Part shown: piece by piece, positions 1 to 7,072 of the stretch
Numbering within the stretch: position 1 is the stretch's first letter
How the letters are laid out: each line of letters starts with the position of its first letter
Assembly (NCBI GenBank): GCA_036244855.1
Contig: BQKZ01004989.1
Location: forward strand, 35,084 to 45,381
Length of the DNA: 10,298 nucleotides
Reading direction: 5' to 3'
DNA from: Temnopleurus reevesii
Lineage: Eukaryota > Echinodermata > Echinoidea > Temnopleuroida > Temnopleuridae
Program-made: the position numbers and the translations under genes
The notes under the pieces: model-generated
Seen by the model: only the letters and a program-made list of their open reading frames with translations
Told to the model about the DNA's origin: nothing
The model's database searches: none

Positions 1-587
1 AACATTGTAAGAGCACATACAGTGCGCACTTCAATACACTGCCACACCATGCGGAATACGCACTGAGAGAGACTCTTGCGCTATTGGTCAACGAGAGGTT
101 AACAGCTGTTTTGAATTTTGAACGCACGCTCCATTAATTCGAGGCCCGAATAGAAGAATTATTATTGGAATAACTATAAATGCGCCTATCATGACCAATC
201 TGTGTGCTTAATTGATTGGTGATAAGTTCTTACATTTAGTACTCTTCAACATAACACAACAATATAATTGGAAAGTCAAAAATTTAGGCTGCAAAAGAAG
301 TATTCTACCTTTAAACATGCAATAAAGGGATTTGATAGCAGATGGAACATATATTATTACGTCAAATTTTCTTTTTTTTCAGCACTATACCACATCCCGC
401 AAAGATAATGCCTTTAGGTATGTTATCATATAACCCCCCCCCCCTTTTTTTTTTAAGTTGGGGTGCAATATTGCAGCTTGAATCACGATTTTCAGTTCCA
501 ATATAGTACTTTATAAAGTAAAATGTTGTACCTTTCCTCTAATTTCAATAGTTTTACATTATATATACATATCAGTGTGGTGGCTGA
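1..587. other. Non-coding stretch, no gene seen
   Basis: No open frame with coding character is visible here, and no exon could be placed with confidence. Because the first recognised exon (1043) begins in phase 0 without an ATG, this stretch is probably intron or upstream flank of the same gene. The only notable structure is a homopolymer pair, 11 C (434-444) followed directly by 10 T (445-454). Confidence 0.5.
434..454. repeat. Adjacent C11 and T10 homopolymer runs
   Basis: Eleven C residues are followed at once by ten T residues. Such runs are prone to length change and sequencing error. A similar C run followed by an A run occurs in intron 3 at 3341-3358. Confidence 0.9.
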
Positions 588-662
588 GGGGCTTGAACCA
601 ACGACACGAGGGATTGCTCCATTCCGAACCAAACGCTCTACCGACTGAGCCGGTTGCCGCTT
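588..662 (-). repeat. tRNA-derived SINE or tRNA pseudogene relic
   Basis: Read on the minus strand, this contains a good RNA polymerase III A box (GGCTCAGTCGGTAGAGCG) and, about 35 bases further on, a B box (GGTTCAAGCCC). The acceptor, anticodon and T stems do not pair well, so it is not a convincing functional tRNA. A tRNA-derived SINE head or decayed tRNA copy is the best reading. A short minus-strand open frame across it is a chance translation of the tRNA-like sequence. Confidence 0.6.
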
Positions 663-723
663 TCTAACGATGGGCGGATTCATATACATCTAACTTAAAA
701 TCCATATACGTGAAAGGTGGCGG

Positions 724-800
724 TGAATTTCCCTTTAAAGGGACGCTATATCATACTCCAAAGTAAAATTAAGTTAATTCAGGCAAAAAAAATTGTTGTC
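724..800. repeat. Possible repeat fragment with TTTAAAGGGA edge
   Basis: The stretch around CCCTTTAAAGGGA resembles the edge motif (CTTAAAGGGGAACT) of the long-TIR family seen at 10136 and 4719. The similarity is short, so this is tentative. The bases GTGAATTTCCC just before it recur near 1468. Confidence 0.25.
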
Positions 801-821
801 TTAGTGTCCATCAGTCAATAA

Positions 822-897
822 GGACGGTTACCGTCAGTTGGCAGAGCGTCTGGCTTGAGATTAAGCAATGGTTTTGACCCCCATAACTACCGTGTTG
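822..897 (+). repeat. Degenerate tRNA-derived SINE relic
   Basis: An A-box-like stretch (ACCGTCAGTTGGCAGAGCG) is followed at roughly tRNA spacing by GGTTTTGACCCCC, which looks like a decayed B box (consensus GGTTCRANNCC). No cloverleaf can be drawn with confidence, so this is read as an old SINE or tRNA copy on the plus strand. Confidence 0.45.
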
Positions 898-1042
898 ATA
901 ACATATTTTGTGAAATGTTGCGTCCTCGGAAAAGAGTGCAATATTATGTACTGCAGTATTGCATTATTTTGCGCCCATAAGTTTTTGTTTTAGTGTATAT
1001 TTGTTTTATTACTGTTTCATCTCTGTTTCTTGCACCCGCCAG

Positions 1043-1223
1043 TCGAACACGTATGCCTTTGACCCTGCTTCTCAGCTGGTCATCACCTCTCTCCCCTCCA
1101 GTCACCTGAGACACCGACAAGCCAATGCAGCCATCACACAAGCAGCAGATAATGTCGCAGCATACATAGAGCAGAGCAGGACCGCCTTGAGGAACGGTTT
1201 CACCTATGATGAATTCCTTGCTG
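1043..1223 (+). CDS. Internal exon of an unrecognised protein (exon 1 of 4 seen)
   Basis: This exon encodes residues 1-60 of the visible part of a host protein, plus the first base of a split glycine codon. A pyrimidine-rich tract ends in the acceptor CCGCCAG at 1036-1042. The donor CTG|GTATGA follows 1223. The exon begins in phase 0 and ends in phase 1. There is no ATG: the open frame upstream of 1043 is only a translation of the pyrimidine tract, so the start codon must lie further 5', probably outside the window. Base composition is much more GC-rich and codon-like than the flanks. The peptide starts SNTYAFDPASQLVITSL and continues into a charged, alanine-rich stretch (about residues 22-48) likely to be helical, ending FTYDEFLAG. 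No family is recognised. The first base of the next exon restores the frame exactly, which is strong support. Confidence 0.8.
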
Positions 1224-1395
1224 GTATGACCGGAGTTTGCTTATAATAATCTCAATCATGTGAAACTTACAAAACGGCTGAGAATAATTTATGCGCTCAC
1301 GCAAAGCGCCAAATTTACCCAATATTTCACTATGCATGAGAGATACCATGTGCCAACTTTAAACGTATAGATTAGTCTTTTGGAACAGATGGCGA

Positions 1396-1483
1396 TCAGG
1401 ATTTGCTCAAATTTTCACAGTTTGATGGTTGTATTTTCTCCATCCACTGACAGCACATCTATGTCTAGGTGAATTTCCCCTTG
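1396..1483 (-). repeat. Fragment of the long-TIR family (copy at 10136)
   Basis: On the minus strand this reads from an AAGGGGAAATTCACC edge to ATCAAACTGTGAAAATTTGAG. The latter is shared base for base with the element at the right end of the window (10194 onward). It therefore appears to be a truncated relic of that family inside intron 1. Confidence 0.6.
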
Positions 1484-1791
1484 AATTTGTTCATGAGCTG
1501 CAGTAAGAATATTCACTTGATACAGACTTTCAGTAACAAATGTTCAAAATTTGTTTGAATAAAATTAACCCAGATATGGTTTAATTATCGAAAAATAAAA
1601 ACAACGCCGTGTATCGTTTTCTTCACTCGCACACTACCAAACATTCAAAATAAATATGAATTCACAATCCACCCACGTACCAAAAGGAAACCTCATTCAG
1701 GCACCCGGCTCCGCTGCCACCCATTCTACTAGCGGTCCATGGGAATAACGGTTGATTCGCTTTTTCAAACTAAAATAAACCAGAATAAACT
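1484..1791. other. Intron 1 interior, nothing identified
   Basis: AT-rich sequence between a repeat fragment and a MITE-like element. No exon, RNA gene or repeat of note was seen. Confidence 0.5.
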
Positions 1792-1801
1792 CTCCGAATG
1801 T

Positions 1802-1945
1802 AGTCCAGTTGAGGACTGAGTTGAGGACATATTAGAGGGTAATGTAAGGACTCTATGGTTGAGTGGAGTGCAGTCCCTGTGTGTACAGTGTAAATGAATA
1901 TGCAGAGGTGGGTGCTATCAAACCACTCAGTCCTCAACTGGAATA
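1802..1945. mobile_element. MITE-like element with 17-bp perfect inverted repeats
   Basis: CCAGTTGAGGACTGAGT at 1805-1821 is the exact reverse complement of 1925-1941. Just outside lie two direct copies of CTCCGAATGT (1792-1801 and 1946-1955), as a target-site duplication would leave. The body is about 140 bases and non-coding, in intron 1. A duplication of about 10 bp is longer than the usual 8 bp of hAT elements, so the superfamily is left open. Confidence 0.6.
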
Positions 1946-2192
1946 CTCCGAATGTCGTATGCACATTTAGTATTATCAATGCATGTACATCATCGTGAGT
2001 TCATCGGCTCCTTTCATATCAGTTTCTTCATATATTATGATCATTTGAACACAATCATAACTGCATAAAGTATTCATGGTTCATTTTATTCCCCGATTGT
2101 GTAATTAGCATATAGAGTAGACCCATTGATATGCCCGATTCCTACATTTCGCCACCAATTTATGCGTTTATATTACCTTTGTTCCGTGCTAG

Positions 2193-2357
2193 GTCTCATG
2201 TATAAGGAGGAGACTATGCTGGTCACTCAGTACATTTACTTCGCCCACGTCGTCTTTTCTCCCGAGCCTCAATCACCACCTCGTTCTAACATGACGTCCG
2301 GACGAGCATTCCTCACCAATCATCGACTTCTCCTACTTTCCGCCGAGATCTATCAAG
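2193..2357 (+). CDS. Internal exon with PH/GRAM-like strand pattern (exon 2 of 4 seen)
   Basis: This exon encodes residues 62-115 of the visible protein. It is bounded by the acceptor GTGCTAG at 2186-2192 and a weaker donor, CAAG|GTTTTT, after 2357. Both ends are phase 1, so each junction makes a split GGT glycine. The peptide begins LMYKEETMLVTQYIYFAHVV, then has a proline/serine-rich turn (about 82-95), then SGRAFLTNHRLLLLSAE (96-112). A short glycine-led strand followed by a 'LTN.RLLLLS' strand is reminiscent of PH-like and GRAM-like domains, where such a pattern marks consecutive beta strands. This is a resemblance by eye, not a family assignment. The intron after it splits the putative domain. 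Confidence 0.8.
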
Positions 2358-2420
2358 GTTTTTGAAAGATATACATATAGTTTTAATTGCTTCATAGGAC
2401 AGTAGAAACTTTTACGAATA

Positions 2421-2557
2421 GGGCCTGTAACGCACACGTCGCAATTAAACTTACGATGAATATTAATCGTGGGAAAATTTATACCAAAGAGGTACAATCA
2501 TACAATATTGCACAAATTAATCGTATCTCTTTATCATTTATGTTACAGCTAGGCCCC
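2421..2557. mobile_element. Degenerate MITE, CCCGTAACATAAAG family
   Basis: The left edge GGGCCTGTAAC and the right edge TTTATGTTACAGCTAGGCCCC are approximate inverted repeats. They resemble the ends of the better-preserved copy at 3801-3929. Inner sequence rich in ATTAATCGT-type words also fits that family. It is non-coding and lies in intron 2. Confidence 0.45.
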
Positions 2558-3107
2558 AGATAGGAACATTTTGCAAGCAATCAATTTACATTATTGAAAG
2601 AAAACATGGAAAAGGCACTTTCCAAGTGAACCGGAAGGAAACGTTTCGATAGTGACATGGCTAAAACCCTTTGTAGAGAAACACATGATCATGAAACCAG
2701 GAGGGGTCGCTTACATCTATGGTTCGCCATTAATCAAAGTTTTTCACCAGGTGAAAAAAAAAATGTGGTGGGGCTGATTTTTACTTCTATGAAACACGCA
2801 CATATATCATGACCGTCCAAACAATGATTATAGTATTTCTGAAGCCTAGCCATTACGCTTTATACTGTCTTTTAATCTGTGAAATATATTTAAATGATCT
2901 GTTTTCTTTATTCTCATGATATTGTACCCTATTTGAAGTTTTATATCTATTACAACTTTGACATGTTTGACGGAACATGTTTAATATCTATTTTACATAA
3001 CACAATGAGCTAGGCTGTGAAGTACGTGCACTATTCAACAAACCAAATTTGAATTTAGAATTAAATTTCAGGATGTAAAAAAATCACCCTTCTTAACTGT
3101 CTTACAG
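2558..3107. other. Intron 2 remainder, no gene
   Basis: No coding signal was seen. One small feature is a near-perfect hairpin around 2738-2758 (TTTTTCACC, one spacer base, GGTGAAAAA), probably fortuitous. The region ends in the acceptor of exon 3. Confidence 0.5.
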
Positions 3108-3319
3108 GTCTCTCCTTGGATACTTACATGTACGGCCCTGATAAGAAACCTTGTGGATACAGCATCACAGGAAAGGCTTCGGACATCTTGCACTACCAGA
3201 GTATCCCACTGGCCAATGTCCACAGTGTGGAACTCCATGCATCAATAGGAGTCGAGTCCATTGAGAATGTAACAGGGGTACGCCCATGCTGCTGCTTGGC
3301 TCTGTGCAGCTGCGCAGGA
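3108..3319 (+). CDS. Internal exon with cysteine cluster (exon 3 of 4 seen)
   Basis: This exon encodes residues 117-186 of the visible protein. The acceptor CTTACAG (3101-3107) is strong, and the donor GGA|GTGAGT after 3319 is near-perfect. It enters in phase 1 and leaves in phase 0. It begins LSLDTYMYGPDKKPCGY and includes SIPLANVHSVEL (147-158), which fits a further beta strand of the PH/GRAM-like pattern begun in the previous exon. It ends with a cluster of five cysteines in nine residues (RPCCCLALCSCAG, 174-186). Such a cluster could be lipid-modified, metal-binding or buried; the sequence does not decide. Most of this exon has been copied 441 bases downstream, where the copy is broken. 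Confidence 0.85.
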
Positions 3320-3340
3320 GTGAGTCGTCCCTCCCCCCAC

Positions 3341-3358
3341 CCCCCCCCCAAAAAAAAA
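3341..3358. repeat. C9-A9 homopolymer runs
   Basis: Nine C and nine A residues stand just inside intron 3, where copy B instead has the intact left end of a MITE. This suggests loss of that end with low-complexity sequence at the join. Confidence 0.8.
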
Positions 3359-3359
3359 T

Positions 3360-3456
3360 CAATTTGGCGATCAATCACAAACTTTACTACATGATTTCTC
3401 ATAGACTTGCGATTGATATTGACGATTGATTTGGAAATCTTTATGTTACAGGGTCC
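3360..3456. mobile_element. 5'-truncated MITE, CCCGTAACATAAAG family (copy A)
   Basis: It matches the inner and right parts of the MITE at 3801-3929 with few differences, ending CTTTATGTTACAGGGTCC. The left end is missing and replaced by C-rich and A-rich runs (3333-3358), so the local sequence was rearranged after or during the duplication. Confidence 0.6.
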
Positions 3457-3543
3457 AGATTATTGCAAATGATTTTTTCAATGCCAATGATTTATTTAAT
3501 GCCAGATTTATGCGATTAATAGCTAATATGAAATAGCTATTCT

Positions 3544-3604
3544 GGGTCCTATTGCATCATAAGTTGCGTTTAAACGTAACTCATAAAATTAAACGCAAGT
3601 CCTA
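3544..3604. mobile_element. Truncated MITE, GGTCCTATTGCAT family (copy A)
   Basis: It begins GGGTCCTATTGCATCATAAG and continues with the TTTAAACG and TTAAACGCAAGTCCTAA words of the family. It is cut off at the tandem-duplication junction at about 3604. Confidence 0.6.
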
Positions 3605-3762
3605 ATCACAGGAGAGGCTTCGGACGTCCTGAACTACCAAAGTATCCCACTGGCCAATGCCCACAGTGTAGAACTCAATGCATGAGTATAGGAGTCCAGT
3701 CCATTGAAAATGTAACGGGGATTCGCCCATTCTGCTGCTTGGCTCTGTGCAGCTGCGCAGTA
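3604..3762 (+). pseudogene. Broken duplicate of exon 3
   Basis: This is the exon-derived part of copy B. In the exon 3 frame it reads on well for about 26 codons, including SIPLAN-like and HSVEL-like sequence. A 2-base insertion near 3683 then creates an in-frame TGA (3683-3685) and shifts the frame. The downstream bases still spell the cysteine cluster (RPFCCLALCSCA) in another frame, and the GTGAGT donor is intact (3763-3768). The copy lacks the original acceptor and the first 56 bases of exon 3. A CACAG at 3607-3611 could act as a poor acceptor, but there is no good pyrimidine tract. It is most likely a dead exon. Confidence 0.8.
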
Positions 3763-3800
3763 GTGAGTCGTTCATTCCAAAATATTGGTCATCAATTCAA

Positions 3801-3929
3801 GGGGCCCGTAACATAAAGAGATACAATCAATTTAGCGATCAATCGCAAACTTTACTACATGATTTCGTATAGACTTACGATTGATATCAATCATACGATT
3901 GATTTGGAAATCTTTATGTTACGGGGTCC
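3801..3929. mobile_element. MITE with GGGCCCGTAACATAAAGA inverted ends
   Basis: The left end GGGGCCCGTAACATAAAGA pairs with the reverse complement of the right end, TCTTTATGTTACGGGGTCC. The element is about 130 bases, non-coding and palindrome-rich, with inner ATCAATCG/CGATTGAT words. It is the best-preserved of three copies here (2421, 3360, 3801). Confidence 0.65.
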
Positions 3930-3972
3930 AGAAGTTAAGATATGCGATTGATTGCTAATTTGAAAGATCAGT

Positions 3973-4125
3973 GGGTCCTATTGCATAAAAAAGTTGTATT
4001 TAAACGTAAAATTAGAAAATTAAACCTAACTTAGAAAATTAAACCCAAGTCCTAATTACGCCGGTTCCTGATTGGTTGCAATTATAGTTGTGTTTAAATT
4101 GCACCGTTTTATGCAATATGACCCT
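3973..4125. mobile_element. MITE with GGGTCCTATTGCATAAAA inverted ends
   Basis: The left end GGGTCCTATTGCATAAAA pairs with the reverse complement of the right end, TTTTATGCAATATGACCCT. Subterminal TTTAAAC words are also inverted. The element is about 153 bases and non-coding. It is the only copy of the three (3544, 3973, 5871) with both ends visible. The superfamily is not assigned. Confidence 0.6.
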
Positions 4126-4535
4126 GATTGGTTATTGGTCTGGCTATTGAACAAAACGTGCATGAAATAAAGAAAATGATTGGCTGTTCTCATTAGCGGT
4201 TAACCCCAAACCTTCGAAGCATTTGTCATTCAATTCTGAATATTTAAACCAAGAGCTGACTTTTTTTTTCATTTCCAAATTTGTCTTCTGTTTTTCCTTC
4301 ATTGTTATTTTCATAATCACTTGAATAATCATTAATCAATTTTGGAGGACTGTCTGTTGACATAATTTAGAAATAACGGTAACGATTGTTAGTCAGAATA
4401 CCAGCGCCTCCGTGAGAAAAATCTAATCGATTTTAGTTTCAATATCATGCACCCCTTGTTACATTTTATTTGTGCATACGTGACTGCCCGATAAAATCAC
4501 CCACAGTCAACTCTGCCTAAGCCGAACTTTTCTAA
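4126..4535. other. Intron 3 interior, nothing identified
   Basis: AT-rich sequence without a convincing exon, RNA gene or repeat. A short minus-strand open frame (4144-4332) is lysine-rich and low in complexity, and is not believed. Confidence 0.5.
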
Positions 4536-4703
4536 GGGGTGTTGTTCAAAATCATCTGCAAATCAATTTTGCAAATTGTAACGCGCATTCTCATCCGCGG
4601 ACGGTATGCGCATTTAACGAGAGGCGCATGAAGCTATGATTTTGATTGGCGCGTTCCGACCAACTGCAACTTGCGACCAATTGCAACTTTTTAACAACAC
4701 CCC
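4536..4703. mobile_element. MITE with GGGGTGTTGTT inverted ends
   Basis: GGGGTGTTGTT at 4536-4546 is the exact reverse complement of AACAACACCCC at 4693-4703. Inside, CAAATCAATTTTGCAA-like and CCAATTGCAAC words are partly inverted. The element is about 168 bases and non-coding. No clear target duplication was seen. Confidence 0.6.
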
Positions 4704-4718
4704 GAAGTCGAATAATTG

Positions 4719-5838
4719 CTTAAACGGTAACTCCGCGCCAAAAATAACTTACTTTGATTAGAAGCGCAAAAATTAGACGAACATATCAAAAAAAGTTTGA
4801 GCTAAATCGGACAATACATAACGAAGTTACGAATTTTTGAAATATATTTCAAAATAATTCAAACAGTTATATTTTTAGCAAATTGGCAACTTTTGATCAC
4901 GTGACATGAAATGGTGATGACGTAGGTTCGTCACTTCTCTACAATTGGCTTATTGTTTATCATTGTTTTTTAATCCTTTATTTTTTTGTATTTACAGCAA
5001 ATCACTTTTTATTAATAATATAAATTTGTTATATATGTTCAATAATTATGATCAAGGAATGTATAGCTTCAAAATAAGTCTTGTATGAAAGATGAAATGA
5101 TAAATTATTAGATAAATATGATTTTGATAAACAAGCAATAGCAATAAGATTTATTCACTTAAAGAATTGATCTAATTAAGAGAATATGAATATTTTCAAC
5201 ACTACTTCAATGACATATCTTAAGTAGTTCTAACGACTTCAATTATGCAATTAATCATTGATTGCATAGATATAAGAACTGAAAAAATCAATATTTCAAT
5301 AATCGTTTTCTTTTATATCATATCGTGTTTGTACAATTTATTATGTTTTAAATCCGATTTTCTTTATTATTATATCATTTTTGTCATTGTAAATAAAAAA
5401 TGACAAAATATTTCTTTACCATATTTTACTGTGGTAACCATAATTAGTTTGTTGTCGTGAAAAGCGTTTTCATAACACAAAATACAAATTTCTTACTGTT
5501 TATTAAAATCATATCTATCCTTACAATTTTGTTATATGTTCTATGAATTCGTAGAAAACATGAATTATATTTGCGTCCAATGGCTTTAAAACAGAGCATA
5601 TATAAAGCAAAGATATATATAATACACTTATTCCAGAGAAGTGACGAACCTACGTCATCAACACGTCATGTCACGTGACCCATAGTTGCCAATTTGCCAA
5701 AAATATAACTGTTTTTCAAATATTCATAACTTTCTTATTTTTTGTCCGTTTTTGCTCATTTTTTTTTTATCTGTTTGTCTGTTTTTGTGCTTTCAATCAA
5801 AGCAAGACATTAATAGCGTGATGGAGTCCTCCTTTAAA
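4719..5838. mobile_element. 1.1-kb non-autonomous element with arms of about 200 bp
   Basis: The left arm (4719-4940) is an imperfect reverse complement of the right arm (5635-5838). The inner 25 bases are identical between arms (4916-4940 and 5635-5659, core GACGTAGGTTCGTCAC). Further out the arms share CAGTTATATTTTT, GCAAATTGGCAAC, TCACGTGACATG and CTTTGATT words. The outer ends read TTAAACGGTAACTCC and TTTAAAGGAGGACTCC. The centre (4941-5634) is strongly AT-rich with no open frame, so the element must have relied on enzymes supplied elsewhere. The same outer sequence appears at 10136 and as a relic at 1396. Confidence 0.75.
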
Positions 5839-5870
5839 TCAATGTAAATTTGACATGTGCTATGAGAAAT

Positions 5871-5989
5871 GGCCCTATTGCATAAAAAGTTGGGTTTACA
5901 CGCAAGTCAGAAAATCTAACGCAACTCCATTTTCAACCGAGCGCTTATTTATAGGACTTGCGTTTAACATTCTGAGTTGCGTTTAAACC
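5871..5989. mobile_element. MITE, GGTCCTATTGCAT family, right end missing
   Basis: It starts GGCCCTATTGCATAAAAAGT and contains ACGCAAGT and AACGCAACT words. These are mirrored by AGGACTTGCG and GAGTTGCGTTTAAAC at its right side. The expected last 20 or so bases, ending in TGCAATAGGGCC, are absent. The sequence stops where the next element (5992) begins and does not resume after it. Confidence 0.55.
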
Positions 5990-6473
5990 TACACACTAAG
6001 AAATTAGGGTACAGTTAGGGTCCAAAATCACGCAAAGTCACTAATTTGAACCCCGGCATTCCGCCGGCATCCTCATTATACCCTATGAGGTTCAAAATTA
6101 ATCCCATGTGATGAAAGCTGGTACGAAGGGTACAACGTTGTACCCTCCCGATTTGAAACTAGTGCAGAATGCAGACCCCAATCTCTATACGTGATCGAAA
6201 ATGAATGCTGATTTTGTTCTTATTTTACCTTTAGGAACTCTATTTCATACATATAGATTTAATGTATTACTATGTTTTTTATTCCGTTGATCCTTACAAG
6301 ATTCGGAAGAAAAAAAAACCCATTAATACATCGATGCTTTGAATAAAGTTTATAAATAGCAGACTAGAAAAGGAACACGTCTTAACCAATGGTGAGCGAG
6401 CGAGGCGAGAGTGGCTGACCAATCAGGTGGCACTATTTCACGAAAAAAGAGGGTCGGTATCGAGGGTCGATAT

Positions 6474-6612
6474 TGACTGAGGCGCCGTGGCGTGCGCCTG
6501 AAATCCATCTGTTCGGGACAGTCACATAGACTTGGGTTCGTTCCTGCCTGTGGGTTCGAAACCAGGTCGCATACGTCTTTCGGGTGGAGACGTTAAGATG
6601 GCGACCCTCTTT
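6474..6612 (+). repeat. SINE-like segment with polymerase III B box
   Basis: A canonical B box, GGTTCGAAACC, lies at 6552-6562. Upstream there is a degenerate A-box-like stretch (GGCGCCGTGGCGTGCGCCTG, 6481 onward). Downstream comes CGGGTGGAGACGTTAAGATGGCG, of a type common after the tRNA-like head of marine-animal SINEs. The degenerate A box suggests a decayed copy. The minus-strand open frame through it (6433-6654) is not believed to be coding. Confidence 0.5.
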
Positions 6613-6712
6613 CTCTCTTCTTCTGGCGTAAATATTCAGAATTGAATGATACACGCCTCTAAACTATACATCACTTCCTTTCCTTTTTTGCCAAACGCCA
6701 AAGATCTCATTT

Positions 6713-6900
6713 TGTACCCTAATGGTACAATTTTGTATCCCTGGGGTACAAATGTGTTCCAATAGGGTTCAAACTTGTACCCTTGGTTGGGGTACAAAAT
6801 TGCACCTCACATTTAGGGTTCAAACTTGTACCCCATAGGGTTCACCCGGTGTTACATGGGATTGTACCCCTTCGGGGTGCAAAGTTGTACCCTAATATCT
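6713..6900. repeat. GTACCC/GGGTAC word cluster
   Basis: About a dozen degenerate copies of GGGTACAA, TTGTACCC and GGGTTCAAACTTGTACC, in both orientations, make up the right inner part of the 5992-6907 element. A weaker set lies on the left (6008-6150). Small hairpins such as TACCCCTTCGGGGTGC form within it. Confidence 0.7.
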
Positions 6901-6909
6901 TAGTGTGTA

Positions 6910-7072
6910 TAATATTCAGTATATTCACCTCCTCTTCGTCAAATTTCTCCTTAGTCGAAGACATTTTGTGGTCCCAAGAGATTCGACTTGGGCAGAGTTA
7001 CCTGATCAAAGCCAATGGAAACCATTCCCTGCTGCAATTATTGTTTTCAAAATTAACTTTCCCCTGATGCAG
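6910..7072. other. End of intron 3, open but probably non-coding
   Basis: After the TIR element the sequence stays open in two frames and contains an acceptor-like CTCCTTAG ending at 6954. The GC content rises after 6955 as if coding, but neither frame joins exon 3 in phase. It could be a cryptic or alternative exon, or a relic. Confidence 0.3.

Larger units (their letters stand above)
3164..4055 (+). repeat. Imperfect tandem duplication including most of exon 3
   Basis: Copy A starts inside exon 3 at 3164 (ATCACAGG) and runs to about 3604. Copy B starts at 3605 with the same bases and runs to about 4055. The offset is 441 in the exonic part and 443 after a 2-base insertion in B. Both copies include the exon-derived stretch, its GTGAGTCG donor, a CCCGTAACATAAAG-family MITE (truncated in A) and a GGTCCTATTGCATAA-family segment. 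The words CAAGTCCTAATCAC (A) and CAAGTCCTAATTAC (B) mark the ends of the two units. Both copies lie wholly or partly in intron 3. Confidence 0.8.
5992..6907. mobile_element. 916-bp TIR element flanked by TA
   Basis: The first 22 bases (CACACTAAG ... TTAGGGTACA) match the reverse complement of the last 22 (6886-6907) at 21 of 22 positions. TA dinucleotides sit just outside at 5990-5991 and 6908-6909, as Tc1/mariner-type insertions leave. The inner flanks (6003-6150 and 6713-6900) are dense in short words of the type GGGTACAA and TTGTACCC in both orientations. There is no transposase frame, so it is non-autonomous. The middle (about 6365-6650) carries a SINE-like segment that may be a nested insertion. 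Confidence 0.72.

Noticed and set aside
588..662. Functional tRNA gene on the minus strand
   Set aside because: The A and B boxes are good, but the acceptor, anticodon and T stems do not pair acceptably.
492..689. Minus-strand open frame of 65 codons
   Set aside because: It runs through a tRNA-like segment with A and B boxes; the peptide is the chance translation of that segment.
959..1042. N-terminal extension of exon 1 with a signal-peptide-like hydrophobic stretch
   Set aside because: It starts with TTG, not ATG, and the hydrophobic residues come from the pyrimidine tract before the CAG acceptor.
944..1141. Minus-strand open frame opposite exon 1
   Set aside because: It is the antisense shadow of a spliced exon whose frame and splice sites are consistent on the plus strand.
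2738..2758. Hairpin TTTTTCACC-A-GGTGAAAAA as a terminator or regulatory site
   Set aside because: It lies in an intron and is short and T/A-rich; no role can be supported.
3165..3402. Two minus-strand open frames opposite exon 3
   Set aside because: They are antisense shadows; part of each is a glycine run from the C-rich tract.
6433..6654. Minus-strand open frame of 73 codons
   Set aside because: It overlaps a SINE-like segment with a B box and has no sign of a coding family.
6783..7067. Plus-strand open frame of 94 codons
   Set aside because: Its first half is GTACCC-repeat sequence of a TIR element, and it has no ATG in good context or matching splice phase.
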